Below, piece after piece: positions 21,982-30,605 of a DNA stretch of 64,000 nucleotides; the stretch's first letter is position 1, and every line of letters starts with the position of its first letter. Location of the stretch: positions 1-64,000 of the forward strand of contig JACQYT010000016.1 in the NCBI GenBank assembly GCA_016208085.1. The letters are read 5' to 3'. The DNA is from Elusimicrobiota bacterium. Its GTDB lineage: Bacteria > Elusimicrobiota > Elusimicrobia > Elusimicrobiales > UBA9959. The position numbers and the translations under genes were made by a program. The notes under the pieces are model-generated. The model was not told the DNA's origin and did not search any database. It was given only the letters and a program-made list of their open reading frames with translations.

Positions 21982-23544
21982 ATGAAAAAGTCAAAGCAAC
22001 TCCTGAACGGTCTTGACTCGGCCGGGGAACCCCCCGTGTTTTTTGAGAGCCGGGAAGCTTTCCTCAAAGGGCTGCTGGAAACCGCTTCAAAGCTTGTCGC
22101 GGCCGAGCGGGTGTCTTTTTACTATTACGACGAGAAAAACGCGCTCCTGCGCCTGATGATGCGCCGCTCGGGCGGCGCGTCCTTCGAGGCCGAGGAAAAC
22201 GTGCGCCAGGGGCGGAATTCGCCGGCGGCCTCGGCGCTCGCCGCGCTTAAGCCGCTGGTTTTCAGGAACAGGGCCGGCCATTTCCTGCTGACGCCTTTCC
22301 GCATAGAAATATATTCCGCGTCCGCCAACCGCGAAGCTCCCATCCAGGGCCTGATCAAGCTGGAGCGCTCCCTGAAGAAGCGGCGCTTCTCGCCGGCCGA
22401 GGCTGCCCTGGCCCAGGAACGCCTCGGCGGCTTCATGCGCAGCTATTACAAGGCCGAGTTTGTGGCCTTGAACAGAAAATACGCCAAGAACCTGGCCGCC
22501 ATCACGGAGCTTACCGAGATCTTCGCCAATTCGCTCCGGGTGCGGGAAAGCTTCAAACATATTCTGACGGGCATCCAGACCTATTTCGGCTTTGACCGGG
22601 TGCGTCTCTATCTGATAGATGAAAAAGCCCGGAAACTGAAAGGGGAGTTCAGCTCCGACATCAGGGGCCAGATCAAAAGCATAGCTTACGAGGAGATCCC
22701 GCTGGAAAGCGGCGCGCACCGGTTCGCCGATATCGTGCTGGGCAAAAATTCAAACACCTTCATGGAGCGCTACAAAGACTGCGTCCTCTATCTGCCGCTG
22801 ATAGTGCAGGGCGTGACCATAGGCCTTCTGATCGTGGACAATCTTTTGAGCCAGCAGAAAATAGCGCCCGGGGAACTGGCCATGCTGAAATCTTTCGCGG
22901 GCCAGATAGGCCTTGCGCTGGACAATGTCCGGCTTTTTGACAAGGTGGAAGAACTCTCGCTGTACGACGAACTGACCAAACTGCCTTTGAGAAGATATTT
23001 CAACCAGCGTTTCCAGGAAGAGTTCTACCGCGCGGAACGTTTCGCCACCCCGCTGGCCGTTATCTGGGCGGACATAGACTATTTCAAGGAAGTGAACGAT
23101 ACCTACGGGCACCAGATAGGCGACAAGGTGCTGAAAGAGATCGGCCGGGTCATACTTTCAAACCTGCGCAAGATAGATTTCCCCTGCCGTTACGGCGGCG
23201 ACGAAATAATAATACTGCTGCCGCAGGCCAGCGGCGAAGAAGCCCGCAAGCTCTCCCGGCGCCTGGCCGAGGAAATAGCCGAGATAAAAATCCCGGTGCC
23301 TTTTTCAAAGGCCCGGGAACTGGCCGTCTCGCTCAGCGTCGGCATTTCCACTTTCCCCGCCGACGCGGCCTCCATGGAAAGCCTTCTTGAAAAAGCCGAC
23401 GACGCCTTATACTGGGTCAAATCCCAGGGCCGCGGGCGCATAGCGCTCGCGAGCGAAGTGAAGGCCGAGAAAAGCAGGGTAGAGGGTAGAGGGGATAGGG
23501 TAGAGGGTAGAGGGGATAGGGTAGAGGGTGAAGAAAAAGTATAG
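21982..23544 (+). CDS. GAF-GGDEF protein, probable diguanylate cyclase
   Basis: 520 aa from the ATG at 21982 (MKKSKQ); the track start lies inside the MITE. Two GAF-like domains (~25-160 and ~175-325), then a GGDEF domain (~335-500) with 'SLYDELTKLPLRRYF', 'ADIDYFKEVNDTYGHQIGD' and the signature loop 'RYGGDEIIILLP'. The last motif residue is Ile rather than Phe; Asp and Glu are kept, so GTP-dependent c-di-GMP synthesis is plausible. No membrane segment. The final ~20 residues ('RVEGRGDRVEGRGDRVEG') are a direct translation of GGGTAGAGG-type repeat DNA. No Shine-Dalgarno sequence. A c-di-GMP-class riboswitch occurs at 61822. Confidence 0.9.
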   Translation: MKKSKQLLNGLDSAGEPPVFFESREAFLKGLLETASKLVAAERVSFYYYDEKNALLRLMMRRSGGASFEAEENVRQGRNSPAASALAALKPLVFRNRAGHFLLTPFRIEIYSASANREAPIQGLIKLERSLKKRRFSPAEAALAQERLGGFMRSYYKAEFVALNRKYAKNLAAITELTEIFANSLRVRESFKHILTGIQTYFGFDRVRLYLIDEKARKLKGEFSSDIRGQIKSIAYEEIPLESGAHRFADIVLGKNSNTFMERYKDCVLYLPLIVQGVTIGLLIVDNLLSQQKIAPGELAMLKSFAGQIGLALDNVRLFDKVEELSLYDELTKLPLRRYFNQRFQEEFYRAERFATPLAVIWADIDYFKEVNDTYGHQIGDKVLKEIGRVILSNLRKIDFPCRYGGDEIIILLPQASGEEARKLSRRLAEEIAEIKIPVPFSKARELAVSLSVGISTFPADAASMESLLEKADDALYWVKSQGRGRIALASEVKAEKSRVEGRGDRVEGRGDRVEGEEKV

Positions 23545-23617
23545 GGTCGACGATTTAGGGTTTGGGATTAAGGAGTTCCTTAATAACTATACCCTGAACC
23601 CTCTACCCTTCGGAGAG
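23471..23617. repeat. Palindromic GGGTAGAGG-unit repeat overlapping a gene 3' end
   Basis: The left arm of GGGTAGAGG/GGGATAGGG units starts inside the GGDEF gene and encodes its tail; centre 'AAGGAGTTCCTTAATAACT'; right arm 'CCCTGAACCCTCTACCC'. A further pyrimidine arm (CTCTACCC x4, 23683-23711) lies inside the next gene's signal peptide. Confidence 0.85.
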
Positions 23618-23627
23618 GGTAAACTTT

Positions 23628-25019
23628 ATGAAGAAGATGAAAAACTTTAAAAAAGGATTTTTAGGACTGTTTTTTTTGGCCTCTACCCTCTACCCTCTAC
23701 CCTCTACCCTTCTGTACGCGGCGTTTGAGGACATAGGCCTGGGCGCTGGGTCAAGGGGCCTCGCCGATTCGGTCACGGCGTTGGGCGACATAAACGGAGT
23801 CCTCCTGAACCCGGCCGTGACCGGCGGGGCCAGAAAATTTGAGACCGGGGTGCATTTTGAGGCCGGTTCCAGGACGAGCCTCGGGCCCGCGGATTTCAAC
23901 AGCTACGCGTTCAACATGGCCTTGCCGCGCATGACCTACGGAAAACTGGGCACGCTTTCGCTGCTGGGCAGATACAATTCGCAGGAGGAGCTTTCCCAAA
24001 AGACCCTCGGCATCGGTTACGGCACCTGGCAGGCCCTGAAGACCGCTCTGGGCGTGGTGGATTTCGGCGCCGGTCTCAAGGTGCTGCAGGCCGCCGCGGT
24101 CAAAAGCGGAGACTCCGGCATGGGGTTTGGCTTAGACCTGGGCGCGCTTTGGCGCGCGGACTCGCGCCATAACCTGGGCCTTTCGTTTTTAAACGTCAAT
24201 TCGCCCTCTTTTAAAATAGACGCGGCAGATGACAGGGCCCCGTTCACGGTCAGGTTCGGCGCCGCCGAGACGACCGAAGATTACACCCTGACGATGGACG
24301 TCGCCAGGAGAGCGGCGGCCGGCGGCTACCCGGCGAATTTCAGCCTTAATTCCGGTTTTGAATATGTCTGGCGCACCTACAGATACGGCCTTTTTTGTTC
24401 GCGCACGGGGCTTTCCCTCGCCGGGCGGGCCTCTTTTTTAAGCCTCGGCATTGCCTATAAGCATCTGGCTTCCGAGCTGGCCTACTCTTTGATGGCGCCT
24501 TTGACCGGCGCAATACTTCCGGGTCACGCTTTAAGCCTTACCGTCAGGTTCGGCGACAGGGATATAGAATCCGAATATGAGCGGCTGATAAAGCAGGAAA
24601 TAAAATACCGGAAGGACCTGATAGGGGCCCTGGACGAATCCTTAAAGCGCGAGACCCTGCTGAAAGACGAGCTGAACAGCCTTAAAGTGGAAATAGACGC
24701 TCTGAACGACAAACTTAACGCCGCCCGGGAGCAGAAAGCCGCGGTTGTCGAGGCCAGGGAAAAGCTGGAAGTCATAGTGGAACGCCAGCGCAGGGCCGAG
24801 GCCGAACTTAAGGTTCTGGAAGAAAAAAGGCGGCGGGACAAGCTGAACCAGGTCCAGTTTGATTTCAGCCGCGACTGGCAGGCTTATCTGAAGCTCAAAA
24901 GCGGCGGCGCTCCGAAAGACGTTTTAAAAGGCTCCCTCCAGCGGCTGATAAGCCAGTACCAGAGTACGGGCATAGACATCAGCCAGGCGACCATAGAGCT
25001 TCAGCAGCTAGTGCAGTAA
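23628..25019 (+). CDS. Outer membrane beta-barrel protein (PorV/UPF0164-like) with C-terminal coiled coil
   Basis: 463 aa. Signal peptide ~1-31 whose hydrophobic core and cleavage region ('LASTLYPLPSTLLYA') is encoded by CTCTACCC repeat units. Residues ~32-315 show alternating beta-strand patterns with Gly/aromatic residues; 'DINGVLLNPAVTGG' matches the 'NPAxL' turn of PorV/UPF0164-type barrels. Residues ~320-410 form a charged coiled coil ('KAAVVEAREKLEVIVERQRR'), which should project into the periplasm or form oligomers. 'ggagaggg' precedes the ATG by ~12 bp. Probable surface or secretion-related barrel; substrate unknown. Confidence 0.75.
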   Translation: MKKMKNFKKGFLGLFFLASTLYPLPSTLLYAAFEDIGLGAGSRGLADSVTALGDINGVLLNPAVTGGARKFETGVHFEAGSRTSLGPADFNSYAFNMALPRMTYGKLGTLSLLGRYNSQEELSQKTLGIGYGTWQALKTALGVVDFGAGLKVLQAAAVKSGDSGMGFGLDLGALWRADSRHNLGLSFLNVNSPSFKIDAADDRAPFTVRFGAAETTEDYTLTMDVARRAAAGGYPANFSLNSGFEYVWRTYRYGLFCSRTGLSLAGRASFLSLGIAYKHLASELAYSLMAPLTGAILPGHALSLTVRFGDRDIESEYERLIKQEIKYRKDLIGALDESLKRETLLKDELNSLKVEIDALNDKLNAAREQKAAVVEAREKLEVIVERQRRAEAELKVLEEKRRRDKLNQVQFDFSRDWQAYLKLKSGGAPKDVLKGSLQRLISQYQSTGIDISQATIELQQLVQ

Positions 25020-25020
25020 A

Positions 25021-25146
25021 AAATCAGCCTGATCGGCGAAGCAAAAATTCATAGGCGTTCATTGGTAGAATCATCCAGCCTAAAATCGGCAGACAGGCAA
25101 ACGAGGAATCGAAAATTGCCCGCTTCAAGCGGGCAATTTTCGATGT
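25021..25146. repeat. Family-B intergenic repeat, copy 2 (reverse orientation)
   Basis: Diverged copy: 'CTGATCGGCGAAG', 'AGGCGTTCATTGGTA', then a strong terminal stem 'CGAAAATTGCCCGC' / 'GCGGGCAATTTTCG' (25112-25144). The stem could serve as a terminator for the preceding gene although no long T-run follows. Confidence 0.7.
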
Positions 25147-25207
25147 AACCTTTTCTTAACATTTATTTCACTTCGCGGCAATACCCGCCTGATAAACTAA
25201 ATTAGCT

Positions 25208-26932
25208 ATGGAACCCAAAGAAATAGACAGGAAAATGGACGAACTCTGGAAAAGAGCGGCCGGCTCCGATTATGCGCCGGAAAACTCCTCCGCGCCTGCG
25301 CCCTGGACCGAGTCGGGCATTGAAACCATACAATTCTTGAAAAATAATTTTTCAAAAGCCGAAAACGACTGGAACCGCCTGCTTCAGACCAAAGACTCCA
25401 CCATCCGCGAACTTTCCGCGCAGGTTGACGAAGTCCGGGCCCATTTAAGCGAGTTGAAACAGCATTACCAGGAGGCCCGGGAGCGGCTGATAAACGAGGA
25501 GCTGAGCGTCGCGCTGAACCTGGAAGATTCGCGCCGGCTCCTGGATACGCAGAAAAAAAACCACGCGCGGGAGATAACCCTTTTAAAAGATGTCCTGGAA
25601 CGGACCAGACTGGAACTCGGAAACCTGGCCGCTCAGTCCGAGGCTTTAAGGGCGGAGCGCGACTCGTGGCAGCGCAAGTTCGGCGAAGCGGCCGTCACGG
25701 AGGGGGACGCCAAAGACTCTTCCGCGCGGTTTGAGGCGCAGCTTGCCGACGCCAAAGAAGCGGTGGAAAAAACGCTTTCCGAACTGCTGGTCGAGAGAAA
25801 GAACCGCCGGGACGCCGAAAGCGGGCTGCAGGAATCCGGGAAAGAAAATTCAGAACTCCAGGCCCGGCTCGCAGACATGAAGGCCAACTGGGACGCGGAG
25901 CGCAGCCAATGGCGCGAGCTCTGGGACCGGGAACGCTCGGTCTGGGAAACCCATCGCCAGGAATTCGCGGTCTGGGAAGAGCGTTTGCGCTCGGAGCGCC
26001 AGGCCTGGACGGCCAAGCTCAAAGAAGAGGAGTCAAAAGGCATGGAGTACGCTTCCGGGCTTGCCAACGTGCTGAAGGAGTCCTCGCAGTGGTCGGAGAA
26101 AGTGACGCAGATACTGAAGCTCTACGCTTTGAAAGGGGTCCAGCTGCCGGCCGTATTTGTTTCGCCGCAAGCGGGCGTCATAAAGACCAGGCGGACGGTT
26201 TCCAGAATGGCCGCCCTGGCCCTGGCGGGCCTTGCGGTCCTGGGAGGCTTTGCCTGGTGGCTTTACGATTTCAGGAGCAAGGCGCATTTTAACCTGCTCA
26301 GCCAGCACAGCCTTGAAACCCCCAATGCCGCCGGGCTGGCCGTCTCAAAGGACGGCTTGTGGCTTGCGGACTGGGATACGGGGCTTGTTTTGAAGGACGC
26401 CGGGAACCTTTCAAACCTGAGGGTCCTGAACGGCTCGGGCGCGGAACCTTTCAGGCCGGCCGCCGTAAGCGCGTATGACGGCGGGGCGTGGGTGCTGGAT
26501 ATGGCCCAGTTGCGGTTCCTGAAAAAAGATCTCAAAACCGGCAGTGTGCTTGAAACTGTGAAAACCCCCGGCCCGGCGCCGCAGGGAGTGGCCTGGGACG
26601 GCTATAACCTGTGGTCTTTTGACGCGGCCACGGGAATGCTGTATAAATACGGCCTGGACCCCAAAACGGGCGTAACGGCTAGTTTTGAGCTGCCGCTCGC
26701 CAAGAGCCTCGTCTCCATGCAGTGGTTTAAAAACGAACTCTGGATCCTTGACGCGAAAAATGTTTTAAGGCGCTATGCTTTAAAGAACGGGCTGTTTGCG
26801 GTCGTCTCCTCGCAGGCTTTTAAAAGCCCGGCCCTGGCGTTCTGGGCCGAAGACGGCCGGTTCTGGACCCTTGAAACGAATAGGAATAAGAACGGTCTTG
26901 AGATTAAAAAATACGCGGTAAAGACATATTGA
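25208..26932 (+). CDS. Coiled-coil membrane protein with periplasmic propeller-like domain
   Basis: 574 aa. Cytoplasmic N-terminal coiled coil (~40-300) with 'QWRELWDRERSVWETHRQEF' Trp-rich heptads; one transmembrane helix at ~341-360 ('MAALALAGLAVLGGFAWWLY'); then ~210 residues with repeats such as 'GLAVSKDGLWLADWDTG', 'GVAWDGYNLWSFDAATG' and 'LWILDAKNVLRRYALKNG', typical of NHL/WD-like beta-propeller blades. One helix places the propeller outside. No Shine-Dalgarno sequence at the ATG. It may link a cytoplasmic scaffold to the envelope; no family assigned. Confidence 0.65.
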   Translation: MEPKEIDRKMDELWKRAAGSDYAPENSSAPAPWTESGIETIQFLKNNFSKAENDWNRLLQTKDSTIRELSAQVDEVRAHLSELKQHYQEARERLINEELSVALNLEDSRRLLDTQKKNHAREITLLKDVLERTRLELGNLAAQSEALRAERDSWQRKFGEAAVTEGDAKDSSARFEAQLADAKEAVEKTLSELLVERKNRRDAESGLQESGKENSELQARLADMKANWDAERSQWRELWDRERSVWETHRQEFAVWEERLRSERQAWTAKLKEEESKGMEYASGLANVLKESSQWSEKVTQILKLYALKGVQLPAVFVSPQAGVIKTRRTVSRMAALALAGLAVLGGFAWWLYDFRSKAHFNLLSQHSLETPNAAGLAVSKDGLWLADWDTGLVLKDAGNLSNLRVLNGSGAEPFRPAAVSAYDGGAWVLDMAQLRFLKKDLKTGSVLETVKTPGPAPQGVAWDGYNLWSFDAATGMLYKYGLDPKTGVTASFELPLAKSLVSMQWFKNELWILDAKNVLRRYALKNGLFAVVSSQAFKSPALAFWAEDGRFWTLETNRNKNGLEIKKYAVKTY

Positions 26933-27065
26933 TTTTATTATTTGAAAATGCCAGAATTAACGTAAGCATTCAGTGAGGCTATATGTCATTCCCGCAGTTC
27001 GTAAGCAGGAATGATAATCACGAATGACGGGTTTACCGAACATTTACGAACTAAAACGAGGATTT

Positions 27066-30000
27066 ATGAACAGAAAGATATCCGTCATTCCTTCATCCCT
27101 CTTTCCGGCGTTGCTGCTTGCGGGGGGGCTGCTGGTCCAGCGCTTAAACGCCCAGCAGGTTTTTGTTTCCGCTCTGGATGTGAAGTATATCGCCGGCGCC
27201 ACCGACAGATTCTGCAACTATATGCACACGTACGACCTCGGGAACACCGCGAGCGTGGCCTGGGACACGACTGACGATAATGTGTGGAAAAAATCCTCCC
27301 GGATAGAGTTTGAAAGGCCCCAGACCACCTATCCCGGCGGCTGTCTGGCTTTGTGCACGCAGCTGGTCTGCGTCAGCACGACCGCCCCTTTCGGCATAAA
27401 CGAACTGACCTTTGAGATCTTCAAATTCACTCCCGGGGCCAATCCGCTGGACGCGGCCAGCACCCCGCCGCTTAAAAGCGTTTCAATGTACGACGTTGGC
27501 AAATGCAACAGCGCGGGCGCCTCCAAGTATTATGTCAACCCGACGGATGTCAGCAACGCGGATTATCGCTATTGCACCGCCTGGGACGGCTCCTACAACC
27601 TCAACGGCATCTTCGGCAAGACCAACGGCCAGTACGGTTTCAGGGTAAAGGCCCACACCAACGAGGTCAGCCTTATAGCCGGCAATATCTCAATAGACGC
27701 GCAGGCGGCTTTCCCCGGCCAGAACCAGATCCCCATACAGGTGGACGTGACCAATATCCACGCGGTTAAATCAAGCCCCACCGTGGTCGGCAAGAAAACC
27801 GGCGTAGGCGCCCAGCCTTATAATATCCTCTACCGCCTGAGCAAAGACGCCACCACCACCATAAGAATCTTTCCGACCAACTTGCCCGACGATACCCCGG
27901 GCCCTTCCGCCAGGGTTATTGTGAACGGCAAGCCCCGGGTCGGGGAAGGCACGCCCGACGGCGCGCTTACCAACGGCGATTTCTGGGACGGCCGCAACGA
28001 GGCCGGCTCTTTGATGCCCGCCGGCGTGTACCTGGTCCAGATAGACGCGTATACGAACGATCTGTGGACGCCCACGGACAACGCCTTCACCTACACGTTC
28101 CAACTGGGGCTTGACCCCCTTCAGATAACCGATGTGGGGACAAAAGCTCTGGGCGCCGCTTCCACGGATGTCGCCGTCATCTCCTATATGCTGACGGAAG
28201 CCGCCAACGTCTACGTGGACATCTATCCGCCGGGCACCGCTTTCAGCAACGTCAATGAGTCTCCTCCGCTTATCGGCGGCGTCAACCGCTGCGACGGCGA
28301 GGCGGATGATCTTTGCTTAAAACACATAGTTGAACAGCAGGAAAGCAGGAAAGTCGCGTCCACTTTCTGGGACGGCCGGGATACCTCCGGCAGCGCCGTA
28401 TGCGACAGCGATTATATTTACGCGCTGTACGCCGAAGCGACTTCGGCGGCGGGGCCGGGAGGGTACGTAAGGACATCAAAGACCATGGTGGGCACCATTC
28501 CCGTCGCGCGCGGGCTCATCCTGACTTTTATTTCGCCCTCTTCCACCGTCATGGGTTCCTCTCCTTCGGTGGCCGGGCTTGATCCCTTTTATTTCAGGTA
28601 TACGCCGAGCCGCGACGCTTACGTCACCTTTAACATAATACCGTCTACAAGCACGACCGTCATCAGGCATCTGGTTGACGGCGAGGTCAGATTCGCCAAT
28701 TTCTCCAACCGGGAAATCTGGGACGGCAAAGACGACAACGGCAATTATGTCTCAACCGGCACCTATATGGCGGAGCTGATCGCCAGGGACCCATACCAGT
28801 GCGCGGCTTACATGAATACCCGCGCGACGGTGCTGTTCCCCGTGAACATGTTCAGGATAGTGGACATAAACTCCACGCCGCTGCTGGGCGGCGCTTCCGA
28901 TATGGCCACTATAAGCTATAAACTGACCCAGACCATGTTCGCGGAACTAAAAGTTTATCCCCCGCATGTGAGGGTGGACCCCTCAAACTGGCCGAACGTG
29001 ATCCCCGCCGATCCGCCCGTCTACGCCGTGTCGGGTCTGAGGCCCGGGCGGTTCACAATAACCGAGCCCTGGGACGGCCGGGATGAAGACGGCCTGCTGG
29101 TCAGCGACGGCAGGTATCCTTTCACGCTGGTGGCGCATACCACCGACACGGCGCAGGCCATGTACGCGACCGACAAAGCCTACGGCTTTGTGGACGTCTC
29201 CAGGGGAAAGATAATATTTATGTCGTTTGACGTGATACCGACCATCGCCCAAATGTTCAATTCCTCCGACACCATCAAGCTGCCGCCTTACGAAATAGAT
29301 TACTCCGTCACCCGCCAGTCTTCGGTCAGCGTCAGGATAATGGACCTGGGCATCCCGCCGAAAACGATGGCCAATATAGTCTCCGGCGGCATCCGGGACG
29401 GAGAGATGGTCTACAGCGATTTCTGGGACGGCAAGGACGACCGGGGAAATTTCGTCCCGGGCGGCGCCTACAACGTAAGGATAGTGGCGCAGGACATAGC
29501 TTCGCAGCTCAGCTCTTTTGCCACCGTCCAGCAGACCATAGACGTCTATCCTTTGAGGATCTTTGACGTGTCCATCACGCCGCTGACGCTTGAAAATCCC
29601 GCCGTCGTCTCCTACCAGCTCTCGGAGCCGATGAGAGTGGTGACGCAGATCTTCAAGCCCGGCACCTCGTTCGACGCCGACGGCATGCCCTACCCGCCGG
29701 CGTTCGTCTCGCTGGTCAAGCGCATCATAGGGATCAGGCCCTCGCGCACCTCGATCTCGGAATACTGGGACGGCACCGACCTGACCCTTTCAAAAGTGCC
29801 GGACGGCAATTATGTTTTCAAGGTCTACGGCTCCACCGTCTCGGAAGCCATAAGCGCCGTGGACGGCGCCATCAGTCCCACGATCTGTCCCGCCAACTCG
29901 TGCCTGGCCGACGATATCATCACGGCCAATCTCCCGGTCACCAAGAGCGGGATATGGGACCTGTGCGGCGATTTCAGCCACGACACGTTTTTCGCCCCCA

Positions 30001-30272
30001 ACCCGTATACGGGCGCCAGCGGCTACTTCAGGCTCCCGGTGCTGCTGAACGGCACTCTCGGTCTTAAACTTTACAATCTGGCCGGGGACCTGGTTTATAA
30101 ATACGATTTCGGCGCCAGGGGCGCCGGGGAAGATATCACGCATTCCTGGCCCAGGGTCAACAGCTCCGGGCGCACGGTGGCGAGCGGCGTGTATCTGGCC
30201 GTCATCAGGTTTGCGGCCACGGACGGCTCCATGGAGATCTGCCAGATAGTGAAGAAGATACTGATACCGTAA
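27066..30272 (+). CDS. Large secreted protein with tandem FlgD-Ig-like repeats
   Basis: 1068 aa from the ATG at 27066 (the track start at 27024 lacks support; 'gagg' precedes 27066). Signal peptide ('LFPALLLAGGLLVQRLNAQ'). The bulk consists of about seven FlgD-like Ig units, each with the hallmark 'WDG(R/K)(D/N)' and '(P/S)xGxYxxxI': 'FWDGRNEAGSLMPAGVYLV', 'IWDGKDDNGNYVSTGTYMA', 'PWDGRDEDGLLVSDGRYPF', 'FWDGKDDRGNFVPGGAYNV'. The C-terminus ('SGRTVASGVYLAVIRF' then 'QIVKKILIP') resembles the sorting-type terminal domain of surface proteins. Likely cell-surface adhesin or matrix protein. It precedes a PorV-like gene, which would fit export by a PorV-dependent route, but no other type IX secretion genes are seen. 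Confidence 0.75.
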   Translation: MNRKISVIPSSLFPALLLAGGLLVQRLNAQQVFVSALDVKYIAGATDRFCNYMHTYDLGNTASVAWDTTDDNVWKKSSRIEFERPQTTYPGGCLALCTQLVCVSTTAPFGINELTFEIFKFTPGANPLDAASTPPLKSVSMYDVGKCNSAGASKYYVNPTDVSNADYRYCTAWDGSYNLNGIFGKTNGQYGFRVKAHTNEVSLIAGNISIDAQAAFPGQNQIPIQVDVTNIHAVKSSPTVVGKKTGVGAQPYNILYRLSKDATTTIRIFPTNLPDDTPGPSARVIVNGKPRVGEGTPDGALTNGDFWDGRNEAGSLMPAGVYLVQIDAYTNDLWTPTDNAFTYTFQLGLDPLQITDVGTKALGAASTDVAVISYMLTEAANVYVDIYPPGTAFSNVNESPPLIGGVNRCDGEADDLCLKHIVEQQESRKVASTFWDGRDTSGSAVCDSDYIYALYAEATSAAGPGGYVRTSKTMVGTIPVARGLILTFISPSSTVMGSSPSVAGLDPFYFRYTPSRDAYVTFNIIPSTSTTVIRHLVDGEVRFANFSNREIWDGKDDNGNYVSTGTYMAELIARDPYQCAAYMNTRATVLFPVNMFRIVDINSTPLLGGASDMATISYKLTQTMFAELKVYPPHVRVDPSNWPNVIPADPPVYAVSGLRPGRFTITEPWDGRDEDGLLVSDGRYPFTLVAHTTDTAQAMYATDKAYGFVDVSRGKIIFMSFDVIPTIAQMFNSSDTIKLPPYEIDYSVTRQSSVSVRIMDLGIPPKTMANIVSGGIRDGEMVYSDFWDGKDDRGNFVPGGAYNVRIVAQDIASQLSSFATVQQTIDVYPLRIFDVSITPLTLENPAVVSYQLSEPMRVVTQIFKPGTSFDADGMPYPPAFVSLVKRIIGIRPSRTSISEYWDGTDLTLSKVPDGNYVFKVYGSTVSEAISAVDGAISPTICPANSCLADDIITANLPVTKSGIWDLCGDFSHDTFFAPNPYTGASGYFRLPVLLNGTLGLKLYNLAGDLVYKYDFGARGAGEDITHSWPRVNSSGRTVASGVYLAVIRFAATDGSMEICQIVKKILIP

Positions 30273-30276
30273 AGGG

Positions 30277-30542
30277 GAAAGGATAAAGGCTAAAGGCTGA
30301 AGGCTAAAGGCTGAAGGCTAAAGGCTGAAGGCTAAAGGCTGAAGGCTAAAGGCTGAAGGCTAAAGGCTGAAGGCTAAAGGCTGAAGGCTAAAGGCTGAAG
30401 GCTAAAGGCGCTGAAGGCTAAAGGCTGAAGGCTAAAGGCTAAAGGCTAAAGGCTAAAGGCTAAAGGCTAAAGGCTAAAGGCTAAAGGCTAAAGGCTAAAG
30501 GCTAAAGGCTAAAGGCTAAAGGCTGAAGGCTGAAGGCAGAGA
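30277..30542. repeat. AAGGCTGAAGGCTA tandem array (VNTR-like)
   Basis: About 36 copies of a 7-bp unit AAGGCT(A/G), first alternating as a 14-bp AAGGCTGAAGGCTA unit and then as a homogeneous AAGGCTA run, with one 3-bp disturbance near 30409. The complementary pyrimidine arm (CCTTTATCC, CCTTTAGCC) lies 100-150 bp further on, inside the next gene. Fills most of the gap before 30566. Confidence 0.95.
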
Positions 30543-30543
30543 G

Positions 30544-30605
30544 AAAGAGGGGACTAGGAGGGCTTATGAGTTTTTGGGAAACTAAAAAGAAAGGAGACAT
30601 AACAT
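30544..30605 (+). repeat. 62-bp start module, copy 1 (RBS plus N-terminal codons)
   Basis: A stretch from AAAGAGGGG to GACATAACAT is repeated at 36913-36974 with about five mismatches. It carries an 'aggaggg' Shine-Dalgarno site, the ATG and the first 13 codons of both downstream genes (MxFWxTKKKGDIT), which otherwise encode unrelated proteins. Confidence 0.85.

Noticed and set aside
27024-30272. Type IX secretion cargo
   Set aside because: The C-terminus and the PorV-like neighbour are suggestive, but no PorT, SprA, GldK-N or PorU homologue is visible in the window, so I left the call as a FlgD-Ig-like surface protein.
30277-30542. CRISPR array
   Set aside because: Units are 7 bp and directly adjacent with no unique spacers; no cas genes in the window.
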